From Ascaphus truei (lineage: Eukaryota > Chordata > Amphibia > Anura > Ascaphidae), in NCBI GenBank assembly GCA_036426205.1, contig WSYH01001247.1, positions 1-64,000 on the forward strand: DNA of 64,000 bases, given 5' to 3'. The notes beneath the pieces are model-generated. The model saw only the letters and a list, made by a program, of their open reading frames with translations, was not told the DNA's origin and ran no database searches. Shown piece by piece: positions 45,941 to 57,832 of this stretch (its first letter is position 1; each line of letters begins with the position of its first letter). Both the position numbers and the translations under genes were made by a program.

Positions 45941-46978
45941 TGAGGTTCATTACTACTGATCCTGCTTATGGGTGGTTCTGTTTACCATTGGGTGCAGCAG
46001 CTGCTATGACCACTGGGAGGAGGAGGAGGAGGGGGGGGGCGCGGGCGCGTGAGGGAGAGAGACGCACACGTGTACATGCCTTGGCCAGCACGCACGTTCC
46101 TAGAGTAAAATATGCCAAATGACCCGCAATTTGCCCATCGCTACTAAATATTTTAACACAAGGATTCCGTCATGGAGAACGTGCTAGACATGAGTATTCT
46201 GTTTTTGTGATATCTTTGTCGCGCATGCACACGTCTCTCTGTCTGTATCTTTCCATGGGGCACGCCACCACTATGTGCACCGTCTCCGTATGATGGTGCT
46301 TTTAATCACGGGTATAATAATCCTCCGAATTAATTCTTTCTCGTTTTCAGGGTGTAATTCATTGCCGTGGTTTCTGCTGCTGCGGAAGCCCCTTTCTGTG
46401 GTGTTTTTTTGTGGGTGTGTGGGGTATCTTGTTGGGGTGGGGGCTTCCACAGCAGCAGTATGTGTGGCCCGCAGCTCCTATCCTTGGACCCCCCTATTTG
46501 AGGTGGGGAGCAGGATGGAGGGGGGGAGGTCCTCGGACGGAGCAGATCTGTGTAATCGGTGTTTGGGTGTTTTGTTAAATATCTTAATTCTATTAATGTT
46601 GATGCCCCCCTTCTGTGTCTGATGCCCCCATGCAGAAGAGGCAGGAGGGAGGGCATACCCTGTGGGGCAGCACCCCCTTCAAACTGAGCGCTATCTAGAC
46701 TGCCCCAAAATATAGGCCTGCAGATCATTGTGCTATTACCTCCCTACCCATCAGACCTGTGGAGCCTCCGTCCAGTAACCCCCATTTCTGCAGAGCTTTG
46801 CTCCATTAACCCCTAGTGGTCTCGGTGATGGCGCTCAGTTTCCAGGGGCTGCAGACTTCATTCCTCTCCTAATCTGTGGAAATTTAAATTAAATGGATAT
46901 CAATGGAATCAAATCTCTAATCAGTGCCCTTCTTTCTCTCCCCCCTTCCCTCTGGTGTGGTCCTCCCCTCTCCCATAA

Positions 46979-47317
<339 letters not shown>

Positions 47318-47971
47318 TGACAAAGTCGTCATGGATCGTGTAATGTGTTGTGATGTGGCACGTGTGTGTCTGCCATGCAGTCTCAGTTGTGTGTGTATGT
47401 GTGTTGCATTTGCTTTTTCTGCGTTTGTGTACTTTTACCTTCTTCAAAGCAGCAGCATTTTATGGTTTTTTGTTTTTTTTGCCAAGGCTGTGGGGCGGAG
47501 ATATGTCTGGCTCCATCTATATGTTTTTCAATATATTTGTGCATCTGTGTATTTTTGCGTGTTGTGTTCACCTTTTTGTCCCCTGTGTGGTTGCCATAGC
47601 TTGTTACACTCAAGCAAATGTATGTGTCTTGTCGTGTGTCACTCCTGTGCCGTGTATGATTGCTGTGTGCTGATTTGACTCCTCTTATCTCGACACACAC
47701 ACACACACACACCCCCTCCCTCTGTATAACGAGGGCTCCTATCTTGGATCTTTACGTTTCACTCCTCACTTCTGTTACACCCCTCATAAACAATAACACT
47801 GTTATCACTCCACCTCCATCTTTAAAGAGGGCACATAATATAGTATTTACAGATAACAAGCAGTCTTCCCCCCCCCCCCCCCCCGTATGTTCCCAGGAGC
47901 CCTCCTTATCAGATTGCAGGGGACCCCTGTACCTCTCTTGCCCTCGCTTATTTACCCCTGTCTCACCCCAG

Positions 47972-48094
47972 GCCTTCGGGTTTAACCCTCTGGTGGATTC
48001 CTATGTCTCTACATCGGCCGTCATCTTCGGGGGCTTCTATCTCTTTTTCTTTACCGAGAAGGTATTGAAGATGATACTCAAACAGAAGCATGAG
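47972..48094 (+). CDS. slc39a14: slc39a14 exon 5 (residues 194-234)
   Basis: The acceptor TCACCCCAG ends at 47971 and the donor GAG|GTAAGG is at 48095. The 123-nt, phase-0 exon encodes [12 protein letters not shown], then [20 protein letters not shown], the third transmembrane segment and the entry into the cytoplasmic loop. Confidence 0.96.
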
Positions 48095-48989
48095 GTAAGG
48101 TGTCAGCCAATCACAACGCTCCGCTCATGTTTTCACCAAGACTGGGGCCCCCTGCTCTGACATCCAGCTCTGTGATTTGCCTCTGGCAGTTGTCATGGAT
48201 ACGCTGTGCCTGCCCCCTTCAGCACACAATGTTCCATTAACCCACCATTCATGGGATGGGGTGGCGCTCTGCTCACATTGTGTTGTAAAGCACACCTACT
48301 TCCTCTAAGCCCTGATTAGTAGCTGGTTCATAGGTTCGGTGGCACCTCCCTCCTTATGGGAGAAGCGCTCATCTCAAATGTGAGATTCTGATGCATGAAT
48401 AGGGTTTGTGGCTTCTCGCTCTGTGATAACAGGGCGTCTCACGCACAGGATTCCTATAGGTTTTATATGGTCAGTGGCACCTTTCTCCTTATGGAATAAG
48501 AACATTTTTTTTAAATTTATTTTTTTACGTATTGGACTCCTGTTAATTAAACATTTAGTGCAAATGGGAAAAGAGGACTAGATGGGTTGTTAAAGACTCC
48601 CGTGTGCCATTTCCTCACATAAGAGGAAGGAGTCGCTAAACCCTTTACATTGATGAGAATGCTACATTCCCTAATCCTATAAAAGGCAGGTGCCCCAGAC
48701 TCTCGTCCCATGTGTGCGAGTCGTCGTCCCCTTAATGTTGGGATTAGTGGTACTTCCCTCTTGTGGAATAAAAAGGTGCTTGGGTATATAAATCCTGTTG
48801 GCCAATCGGGCATCTTGCATACGGGACTATTCAAGGGCAATCAAGTCATTGGCACTTTACTCTTGTGGTATAACTGGCTGTTTTACCTAATGGGTTCCCG
48901 TCAGTTAGTGGGGTCAGTGGCACCTCCCTTCTATGTGATAGGAGCGTGTCTCATACAATTACCCCTTCTCTCCCTGTGTCCCCCTGCAG

Positions 48990-49166
48990 CACGGGCACAG
49001 TCACTACACCGCTGATACAAGTAAGCGTGACGAGGAGGAGGGGGTGACGGAGAAGTTGCATAATGGTGACCTTCATCACATAATACCCCCACCCAGTGGC
49101 AGTGAGTCTGACCTCCGACCCCACCACAGTGATGACAAGGTCATGGTGGGGTCACTGGCTGTGCAG
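48990..49166 (+). CDS. slc39a14: slc39a14 exon 6 (residues 235-293), cytoplasmic loop
   Basis: The acceptor CCCCTGCAG ends at 48989 and the donor CAG|GTCAGT is at 49167. The 177-nt exon encodes the variable loop between TM3 and TM4. It starts HGHSHY, is acidic in the middle (KRDEEEGVTEKLHNGDLHH) and ends KVMVGSLAVQ. His-rich loops of this kind are thought to bind metal in ZIP proteins. Confidence 0.95.
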
Positions 49167-49251
49167 GTCAGTCAGATTTTTATTTTATTTTTCTTCCCCC
49201 CACCTTGTGCCATTACATCACCCCTCTTCGGAAGAGCCGTATCATCTAATC

Positions 49252-49680
49252 CAGGCCTGCACAACTTATAAAGAGAAACGGGCCAAACTGCTCCAAGGAA
49301 AGCAGATACGGGCCACAATTTTTAAAATTACTCTCCTCCTCCTCCCGCCCCCCCTCCCCGCCCCAACTGTTCTTACCGTCTTCTCCCAGGAAAATTCTAC
49401 TGTTTGCCCTGCAAGCCCTGTAAAAAAAAAATTAAAAAAATGATCGATCGCCATGGCAACGGGACGCTGTGACGTCACTTCGCCCGTTGCCATGGCAACA
49501 CGGCGTAATTTCCTGCTGCGCGCCCATTTTTTTTCAGGGCCTGCAGGGGCAACAGTAGAATTTTCAGGGGAGAAGATGGAGATTGCCGCCGCAGACCGCA
49601 CAGTGAGTCTGGACAGGCTGCATGCGGGCCGTATGTTGTGCGGGCCGTATGTTGTGCAGGCCGTATGTTGTGCAGGCCTG
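49252..49680. mobile_element. hAT-type MITE, copy B (429 bp), in intron 6
   Basis: The termini CAGGCCTGCACAAC and GTTGTGCAGGCCTG are perfect 14-bp inverted repeats. A perfect 8-bp target duplication ATCTAATC flanks them (49244-49251 and 49681-49688). The right end holds three tandem copies of a GGGCCGTATGTTGTGC-like unit (49626-49672). Interior palindromic boxes GTTGCCATGGCAAC occur at about 49448-49500. The intact termini suggest a younger insertion than copy A. Confidence 0.95.
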
Positions 49681-49979
49681 ATCTAATCCATCCCGCCGCT
49701 GTGGCACAGACTGTTTGAACCTAGGACATATGGAATCTGTCCTTTCCACTGCTGGATGACTGACTGACAGAAGGGACCTGTGACACATAGGCTCTGTCCA
49801 TTCAACCACATGTTGACAGGCGGAAGGGACCTATGACCCATGTTGACACAGACCAAAATGATCTGCAATCCATTTACCTTGCCCCTCATACTGTGACACA
49901 GGCTGATCTGCCCCTCTCGGGATGACAATCTATGATGCAAGTATTTAACCTGTCCCCCTCCCCCACCTGCTCGCCTCAG

Positions 49980-50187
49980 GATCTGCCGGGTCAACAGAGC
50001 TCCTGTTACTGGCTGAAGGGGATCCGTTACTCTGATATCGGCACCCTGGCCTGGATGATCACGCTCAGTGATGGTCTCCATAACTTCATAGATGGTCTCG
50101 CCATTGGAGCCTCGTTCACAGTGTCCGTCTTCCAGGGGGTCAGCACGTCCATCGCCATCCTGTGCGAGGAGTTTCCACACGAGCTGG
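49980..50187 (+). CDS. slc39a14: slc39a14 exon 7 (residues 294-362 and first base of 363), metal-site helix
   Basis: The acceptor CGCCTCAG ends at 49979 and the donor CTGG|GTATGA is at 50188. The 208-nt exon encodes [17 protein letters not shown], the TM4 metal motif [11 protein letters not shown] (327-337) and most of the TM5 motif EEFPHEL (356-362). These histidines, Asp and Glu residues line the binuclear metal site of ZIP transporters. Confidence 0.97.
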
Positions 50188-50378
50188 GTATGAACCTGCC
50201 CTGCCTGACATCCACTGTGTCTCTGTCCATCAGTCTGATTCTTCCATGGTTGCCTCCCCTCCCTCACCCCGTGCTTGGCTACATGAATGTCCACACCTGT
50301 GTCTGATATCCTCCCCCTTCCTGCCTGTAGTTTATTCATTGACATTTTGTTCCTCTCTCATTTGCTGTCTCTCTCCAG

Positions 50379-50563
50379 GTGACTTTGTTATCTTGCTGAA
50401 TGCCGGGATGAGTATTCGGCAGGCTCTGTTCTTTAACTTTATGTCCGCATGCTGCTGCTACCTTGGCCTGGCCTTTGGGATCCTCGCTGGGAGTCACTTC
50501 TCCTCCAACTGGATCTTCGGTCTGGCGGGTGGCATGTTCCTGTACATCGCACTCGCTGACATG
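50379..50563 (+). CDS. slc39a14: slc39a14 exon 8 (residues 363-424)
   Basis: The acceptor TCTCCAG ends at 50378 and the donor ATG|GTAAGT is at 50564. The 185-nt exon completes the EEFPHELGD motif and encodes [36 protein letters not shown] and [12 protein letters not shown], transmembrane segments 5 to 7. Confidence 0.97.
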
Positions 50564-51005
50564 GTAAGTGTGGGGAACAAGGACTCTGACCGGGGAAAGA
50601 GACAGGAATTTGTATAGAGCCGAGGGAACAGTGACTAAGTGGGGAAAGTGGCTGTTACTTGTCACGGCCCCTATCTCTCCCCTCACGGTCTCCTCTTTTC
50701 CCAGTCACTGCCCCATCTTGTCAGACAAGAGGTGTCCTATTTACTCGGAATCCTTGGCCACTGTACGACATGTGACAATAGTGAATGCAGCAGGTGTAGG
50801 ACCTGTGAAAGGGAAGTAGGTACTCGGATCACTTGTCGGTGAAGACAGAGTAAAAGACAGTCATGGTGCATAGACAGTCATGGTGCATAGATGACGTGCT
50901 TCTGTCACTGGTCCCTCTACACCTCTCCCGATATCACTGCTTCCTTTCTTTCTCCTTCACCCCCTTTCCCGGTCTCACTACTCCTTTTTCCTCTCCCCAA
51001 TGCAG

Positions 51006-51152
51006 TTCCCGGAGATGAACGAGGTCAGTAAGGAGGATGAGGCTGAAGGCCATGCACTCACTGCTTTTCTGATACAGAATGCTGGGCTCCTCACTGGCTT
51101 CTCCATCATGCTGCTGCTCACCACCTTCTCTGGTCAGATCAAGCTGGGGTAG
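51006..51152 (+). CDS. slc39a14: slc39a14 last exon (residues 425-472 and stop)
   Basis: The acceptor CCAATGCAG ends at 51005; coding runs to TAG at 51150-51152. It encodes [15 protein letters not shown] and the last transmembrane helix [17 protein letters not shown], ending GQIKLG, close to the conserved C-terminus of ZIP14. Confidence 0.96.
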   Translation, partial: FPEMNEVSKEDEAEGHALTAFLIQNAGLLTGFSIMLLLTTFSGQIKLG

Positions 51153-52076
51153 GAGCCTGTTACCCTCCCCCTGCACTGCACCTTAATGGGAAAAGACTAG
51201 CACTGGTGCTGCCCCCCCCTCTCCGTAGACGTTAGGAGGTGGGCAGGGGGACTTCCATTGCCTCACTGCACAGAACAAACTGGGGCAAGGCACTACTGCC
51301 CTCATCCTATGAACAGACCAAGAAAAGGGAGAAGGAGATCAACACTACCATCCCATGGAGGTGCCCAGCACTGCCTCCAAACCCATGGACACATCTTTCA
51401 CCCTTTTTGTCTCCCTCCTCCATTCCTGAAGACGCCTGCTTCTCTGTATAGAGTGCAGTCGAGCGCTCCCACCATAGATGTCGTTATAAGTGACAGTGTC
51501 CTGTGACTTCTCCTTCCCCCCCAAACCACCCCTTGGGTGTTTTTTGTTCTCATACTGACAGGTGCAGCCAGCTTTATATTATCATATTGATAAGTGACTG
51601 GTTCTAAACCCCCTTTTAAGACCAATGGACCAAATCAACTGACACTTCCAAATGAACCCTACCCCATTTCTTCCCTCCTGGAGCTCTGCAGAGCATTGCT
51701 CCATTAACCCCTCCCATTTACTTCTCAGTCATAAGCTGGCAGAGGGAGGGTTATCTGGCCCTCGCTGTGTTATTAAGGGTAACTCTCCACCTGTGCTGAC
51801 AGTACCCTGCAAGCTGCCTCATTCTGCTACTGATCCTTTCAAACCAGAACAGTGTTTTATCGTAAAGTAGCAGAGAGAAGACGACAACTAGACAAACGTG
51901 TGTGTGTGTGATACAGAGTTGTGTGAGGAGTGGGTGGTCAGCACTGGAACAGCTGAGAGTCTGCGGCGCTGGATGTAGATGCAGTGACAGCACTGTGTGT
52001 ATAAGAGGTTCGCCATGGGTGCTGCCATTTCAGTTCTTCTCTCTCTGCTACATGCATCTCAGGTTCTGACAATAAA
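51153..52076 (+). terminator. slc39a14: slc39a14 3' untranslated region with candidate poly(A) signal
   Basis: The first AATAAA downstream of the stop codon is at 52071-52076, which would give a 3' UTR of roughly 940 nt. It lies right at the outer edge of the following foldback element. No further open frame of note lies in between. Other polyadenylation sites farther away cannot be excluded. Confidence 0.4.
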
Positions 52077-55000
52077 ATAATCATTCGGACGAGGCCTAGT
52101 CTGCTTTTTATGACTACAGTGGAAGGAATCAAATAACAAGCAGAAACTCCACACAAATCCGGTGATACATAATGACACACACTTTCTTTTCGGCTGCCGC
52201 CCAGTGTTTGACGTCAACACTGTATATATACACACAGTTGCGAAGCGGGCCACAAGTAAACAAACTGGCTCCTATGTGCATGTAGTGAGCATGTGCGAGT
52301 GAGACCTCGCATAAACATGGCATTAACTCAAGTGTCCACAATAGAGACTGATAATATAAATGAATGTTGAACACTTTTGACACACTAATGTGGTAGTGTG
52401 AGATTACACATGTAATCTTATTTTGTGATGTAATAAGATGTTTGCTATGTGTATCTACAGTACATAAATAATGGAAAAAAGAGGGGAAATGCCGGAGCGT
52501 TTCATATAGATCAAATTGTTTACTTAAATCGTCTTATAGAAATATATCTCTCTTCATATGTGGCCCTACAGGCTCTTGTAACAAATAGGTCAATAGCACT
52601 CCAGTGTTAGAGTAAAAAAAAAAAAGCTAAATGCCATATTTCCGATTTGTAAGACGCACCATCGATTTGGCCCTTACGATCGAGGGAAAATTACTTTTTC
52701 ACTTACCATGTTTCAGGAGAGGTCCCATGTCAGTGGAGATGAAGCAGGCGCCGGCGGCAGGAGAGGTCCCACGTCTGCAGATGGTTGAAGATGGATAGTG
52801 GGCCGGAGTGCGGCGGGTGGACAGGTCCCAAGTCTGCAGGTGAATGAAGATAAGAAGACAGCGGGCGTGCAGTGGCGGCAGGAGATCATAATAGCAGGAG
52901 AGCTGAGCAGGAGCAGAGCGGCATAGGGGAACGGCTGTTGGAGTGCAAACTGTAACACCGGGAAGTTGACCTGTGTCTGACTTCCGGTTACGTGCACCCC
53001 CCCAAGCCGTTCCCCTATGCCGCTCTGCTCATGCTTGGCTCTCCTGCTATTATGATCTCCTGCCGCCACCGAACGCCCGCTCTCTGTCTTCTTATCTTCA
53101 TTCACCTGCAGTCGTGGGACCTCTCTCTCTGCGCCGCCCCCGATATGTCCCCTCCGCTGACATGGGACCTCTCCTGAAACATGGTAAGTGAAAAGAGGGC
53201 GTTAGTGCTATAGACACTTTTTTTTAATTTTTTTATTATTGATTCTAAGACGCACCCCGATTTCAGACATGTGAAAATCGGAAAAAAGGTGTGTCTTAGA
53301 ATCGAGGAAATAGGGTATATCATCTGCAAAAAGCCTGTAGCTCCGTTGTGGACGCTGCTTAATTGATTGGAAGTTCATCCAGAGCCAATGTCCAAGAAGC
53401 TGAGTTAATGGCAGATCGCAGTGCCACTACTTTTATAAAGTCACGCTAGGTGGCGCACCAAACTGAAGGCAGATGATCAGTATCCAGATCTTGTGTCTGA
53501 TAGGTCTTATCAATGATGGACTTGCCAAAACTTGTCTGCCCAACGCATGTGTAGAGTCATAGGTCGCTCATAGTAGAAGCATGGTTAATGCAACGTAAAT
53601 CAATGGATCATATCATATTTGCAACCAAGGTTAGTCAGAATTCTAAGTCGTCTTACTAATTGGCAGTACTTATTCCTTATAACTGTTGTAAATAAATATT
53701 TCTGCTGTTGTAACAAAATACTCTTGCCTTTCTAATACTGTAAAAGAGTAATTCAGGAACCATTGGTACATTATAGAAACAGAACACAAACTCAACCAAG
53801 TGGCACAAAAGCCTCTATTTGCATTTAATTCCCTTAAATATTTTTTTTGTTCTATTCTAATGTGTATGCAGTTCTTGGTGCCCCAAATTAAATGTTCTGG
53901 TTTTCAAAAAAAATAATAATAATAATCTCTCCATTTAAAATGCAGTAACAACCTTGGGGATCTGCTGGTTAATCTGACCCCAAAGAGAAGTATGATCATT
54001 TATTTTCAAGAAGCGTTCTTGGCCATCTCAAGGGGTGAAAAACCTGTAGCAAAACATTTTGTGGAAAAATGTCACCAATTAACCACTCTGTTACACGATC
54101 ATTGATCATGTCCCCATATCACACAGAGGAGGTAATATAAAGAAACTTTTACTCCGACAGACGGAATGGATTTTTTTGACTGGACATTGGCACCCAGGGG
54201 CCTTAAGGATTTGAACTATAACTGCTCCCTCTGAGTGAATAGTGTTGATACTCTTTGTATAGACCTTGTGCTTGTCCTGACCGGATTATGACATTTAACC
54301 GGAACGGTATTGATTCTCTAGCATACCTCAAGACCTGGTTACAGACTATTGACTGTTATTTTTCGGAGACACTATGAACATGTTCGACAATAAGGGTGTC
54401 GATCATCTAATGAAGGCACCAATTGTGGTTCATGTGAATTAGATGACACTGACTACTGTCCATTGAGTGAGTCATAGATTAGTAATCCTTGCCAGATGGT
54501 TGGTGCCTGTGAAGCTTACATTACCCGTGCCAAGGGTAAGTGCCAAGTTTGAAATATACAGGTGTAAATCTGAAGGGTATCATGATTATATATGGTTCTA
54601 GTTACCCCTTGCACTATCCGCCTCTCTCTGAGCTTGTGACTAAAGGTACTTGTCCATAAAACGGTTCTATAACGTGACAAGTGTTTATAGACCTCAACAG
54701 CTTCTAATGTTGGTACCATGCCCCCCCCCCCCTCCTTAATTGGTCAGGATCATATATACCTTTTTACTAGTTAATCATGTATACCCCCACTGGCTGTTCT
54801 CACATGAGCAGTACTGTTTAATGAGGGCTCTGCGACTGAAGGTACTCTCTCGATTATCAATACAGGGACACCCCTGAGTAGTGCTATTGAAACGATAATA
54901 TAGTCTGCATAGCCCTGCTCTATTTAATTTAAATATTTATTACAACGGTTATATGGAATAAGTCCTGCCGATTTGGTAAGACTGCTATTAATTCTGAGTA

Positions 55001-55895
55001 ACCTTTGTTGCATGTATACTGTATGATATGATCCGTTGATTTACGTTGCATTAACCATGCTTCTACAATGAGTGACCTGTGACTCTTGACACGCGTTGGG
55101 CAGACAGGTTTTGGCAAGACCATCATTGATATTGATCTTTATTACTACATCATTGATAAGACTTATACGGCATAAGATCTGAATACCTCCCATCTGCTTT
55201 CAGTTTGGGGCGCCACCTAGCGTGACTTTATAAAAGTAGTGGCACTGCGATCTGCCATTAACTCAGCTTCTTGGACATTGGCTGTGGCTGAACTTCCAAT
55301 CAATTAAGAAGCTTCCACAATCGTGCTACAGGCTTTTTGAAGTCTAACCAGTTAGAGTAAAAAAAAAAAAAGCTAACTTGAGTGCTGCAGACCTGGCACA
55401 AGAGCCTGTAGCGTCACATATGCATTAGTTCTATAAGACGATTAAGTAAACAATTTAATCCATATGGAACACTCCTGCATTTCCTCGATTTATTATGTAT
55501 ATACACACACTACATGATTGTTTTATTGAATTCTGGACATAACCTTATTGTATTATCACACTACCACAACAGTAATGTTGAACACTTCTCACACTAATAT
55601 ATATACCACTGTATCACTCTCTATTATGGACTCCTTAATGCCATGTTTATCCTTTTTATCTGAGGTCTCATTCACATAATGTTTACTACATATACACACA
55701 CCTAGGAGCCAGTTGCTTTGCACAGATTTTTGGCGCCAAACACTTTGTGCTGAAAGGAATGGGGGGAGGTGTCATTATGTATCGCCGGATTTTTGTAAGT
55801 ATAAATTGCATGTTTGTCTTTACCACTGTATGTTGACTGGGACTGACACGTCGATCCCGGAATAAAACACTACACACTTTTTGAAAAGACCACTT
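52065..55895. mobile_element. Very long foldback element with kilobase-scale arms
   Basis: The two ends are reverse complements over more than 1 kb with moderate divergence. ACTGGCTCCT at 52264-52273 pairs with AGGAGCCAGT at 55704-55713. AATCCGGTGATACATAATGACA (52155-52176) pairs with sequence at about 55764-55785. TATAAAGTCACGCTAGGTGGCG (53434-53455) pairs with 55211-55232. The inner and outer pairings have centres about 345 bp apart, exactly what a 690-bp insertion in the left arm would cause; such an insertion is present at 52631-53316. The core (about 53700-55000) has no recognisable gene. Confidence 0.85.
52631..53316. mobile_element. Palindromic MITE nested in the left arm
   Basis: The termini ATGCCATATTTCC...AAGACGCACC and its diverged complement ending 53316 (GGAAATAGGGTAT) enclose two inverted halves. 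GGAGAGGTCCCATGTCAG (left) pairs with CTGACATGGGACCTCTCC (right), and GCGGCATAGGGGAACGGCT with AGCCGTTCCCCTATGCCGC. The absence of an equivalent block in the right arm of the host element shows it arrived later. No transposase was seen. Confidence 0.85.
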
Positions 55896-57391
55896 GAGTG
55901 TCTGCTTGTTATGAGTCTCTGTTGATCTTCACTGGTTGGGGAGCCCTGTGCACCCGTGGCAGATATATGTCAACGTTACTGGGACTGCTCCTTTTCCCTT
56001 ATAGCATATTACAGATGAGGGAAACGGCTCTGATCAATCAACGCTCGATTTCGCTCGGCACCCTCTGAACACCTACAGCAGGTATATACTGGTAGAGGAA
56101 CCCCCGCAGCTGTCAAGATGCACGGGTGCACGCGCAGGACTCAGAAGCATACACACGAGTCAGCTGGCAGAACTATCTACCAGCAGCTGCAGCGTGCGTA
56201 TGAAGTGGCTCCTATTTTGGACTATCCAAAGGAGCTTTTTAACCAGTAGACTGCTCCTCATACTGTTCACACTGTGCAGGTTAGGTGTACATTGGTGCAC
56301 CCTACCTATGTGCAAATATTGATTTATCCTCTCACTAGCACTGACCCTCTATTGACCTGCCCTGATTAACAGAGCAGGTGTTGGGTCAGTGCCGTCTTTC
56401 ATACAGATAGTACCTACTACCAAGGACTGTATGGTGTGAAATACTCACACTGCAGATATTCATTGTGGGGGGTTACAGGCATATCACACACTGATCTTTG
56501 GCTGTCTTTTCAATCAGTGCAGCTAGTGTCTGTATCAGTGCTATATTATTGCCATATTCACCTGGCTAGGGATTAATTGGACCCCTACACACCCAGTGCT
56601 ATCACACCCTGGATCTGACATACATCCAGGTGAACTGGGCTATATTTCTGGATCCTGATGTTCCTGTTACACTATGCATCAACGTATATCTTCACCATCA
56701 TTTGCTTCATTTCTTGAATACTCACCTAGCCAATAACCGGTGTCACCTCGCCTCAAATATCACTGTTGGCTCTTGGCAGACCTGGCTATGGTCGTTGCTT
56801 TAGTGTTGTTTCAGGGTCTGGGCACTGATTACTCTCACCACAGTTGAGTCTCATATCTCTGGTTAAGCATACAGGTGGTTCTACGTACCAACCTGTCTTA
56901 TTTTGCAAGACACTTATTTTGGTGCCTTTGCCATCTATATTATTGATCCAGAACATCACACTACATGTTCATATGTTAGGATCATAGCGTTTAATACTCG
57001 TTTTACTCCCCATTATTTGAAAGTGGTTTATTAAAATTTGTTTTAATTTCTTCACATATCACACAATAGATGTTCTGAGTGCCCAATCTAGGTTTCTTTC
57101 CTTTGTCCGTTATCACCTACAGCAGGTGCCGCTTACAAGGAATGCTCCGACACTAAACGCTGCGGCTGTTGGGGATACGCTGTCCCTCACAGCTCGCAGA
57201 ATGTTCCACTCACCCACAAGTTAAGGAGGGTAAACCAGTCTTGTGTATGGAGGCTTTGGGTGCTCTCATCTTGGGACATGCTCTCCATTTTTATGGTGCA
57301 CGCCCTTGTCTCATGGAAAATACAGTCACTGAGATAGGTAGTCTAATTTTTTTAAAGGGTACAACAGTCTTTATTTCTCCAGCATGTGGAG
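55896..57391. other. Non-coding sequence without recognised gene
   Basis: No long frame and no domain was found. The text is of mixed composition with short CACACTG/CAGTGTG and ACCTACAGCAGGT (56070, 57115) repeats. It may be the non-inverted flank of the preceding element. Confidence 0.4.
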
Positions 57392-57832
57392 GCATGTATA
57401 TCTTCATTTATATAGCGCTATCCATGCACATAGCGCTTCACAACAGTAATACACATGATATAATAATAATAATATAACCCATAGTGGGAATAAGCGCTTC
57501 AGTCGTAAGTAACATTTATGAAAGAGTCCCTGCCCCAAAGAGCTTACAATCTAAGTGGTAAGTAGGGAGAGTTTACAGAGACAGTAGGAGGGTGTTCTGC
57601 TAAGTGTAAAGGTCATGACCTTGAGCATGTCTCAGCATATGAGATGTATAGTATGAGCCAGTGGAGTTACCCATATGCTTTGTTAAAGAGGTGTGTTTTA
57701 AGAAGGGTCCTAAAGGTGGAGACAGAGGGTACAAGTCGGATATTGAGGGGAAGTGCATTGCAGAGGTGTGGGGCAGTGAGTGAGAGGTTTTATGCGGGAG
57801 ACAGCTTTATATACAAAAGGGGGAAAGAGAAG
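57392..57832 (-). pseudogene. L2-like LINE, 3' end (interrupted by solo LTR)
   Basis: Read on the minus strand, coding sequence like that of the copy at 62341-62815 is followed by a 3' UTR. The UTR contains TTAGATTGTAAGCTCTTTGG (complement near 57540-57560) and ends in AGCGCTATATAAATGAAGAT, a 3' end style common to L2-like elements. The 5' side stops at the LTR at 57833. Confidence 0.8.
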
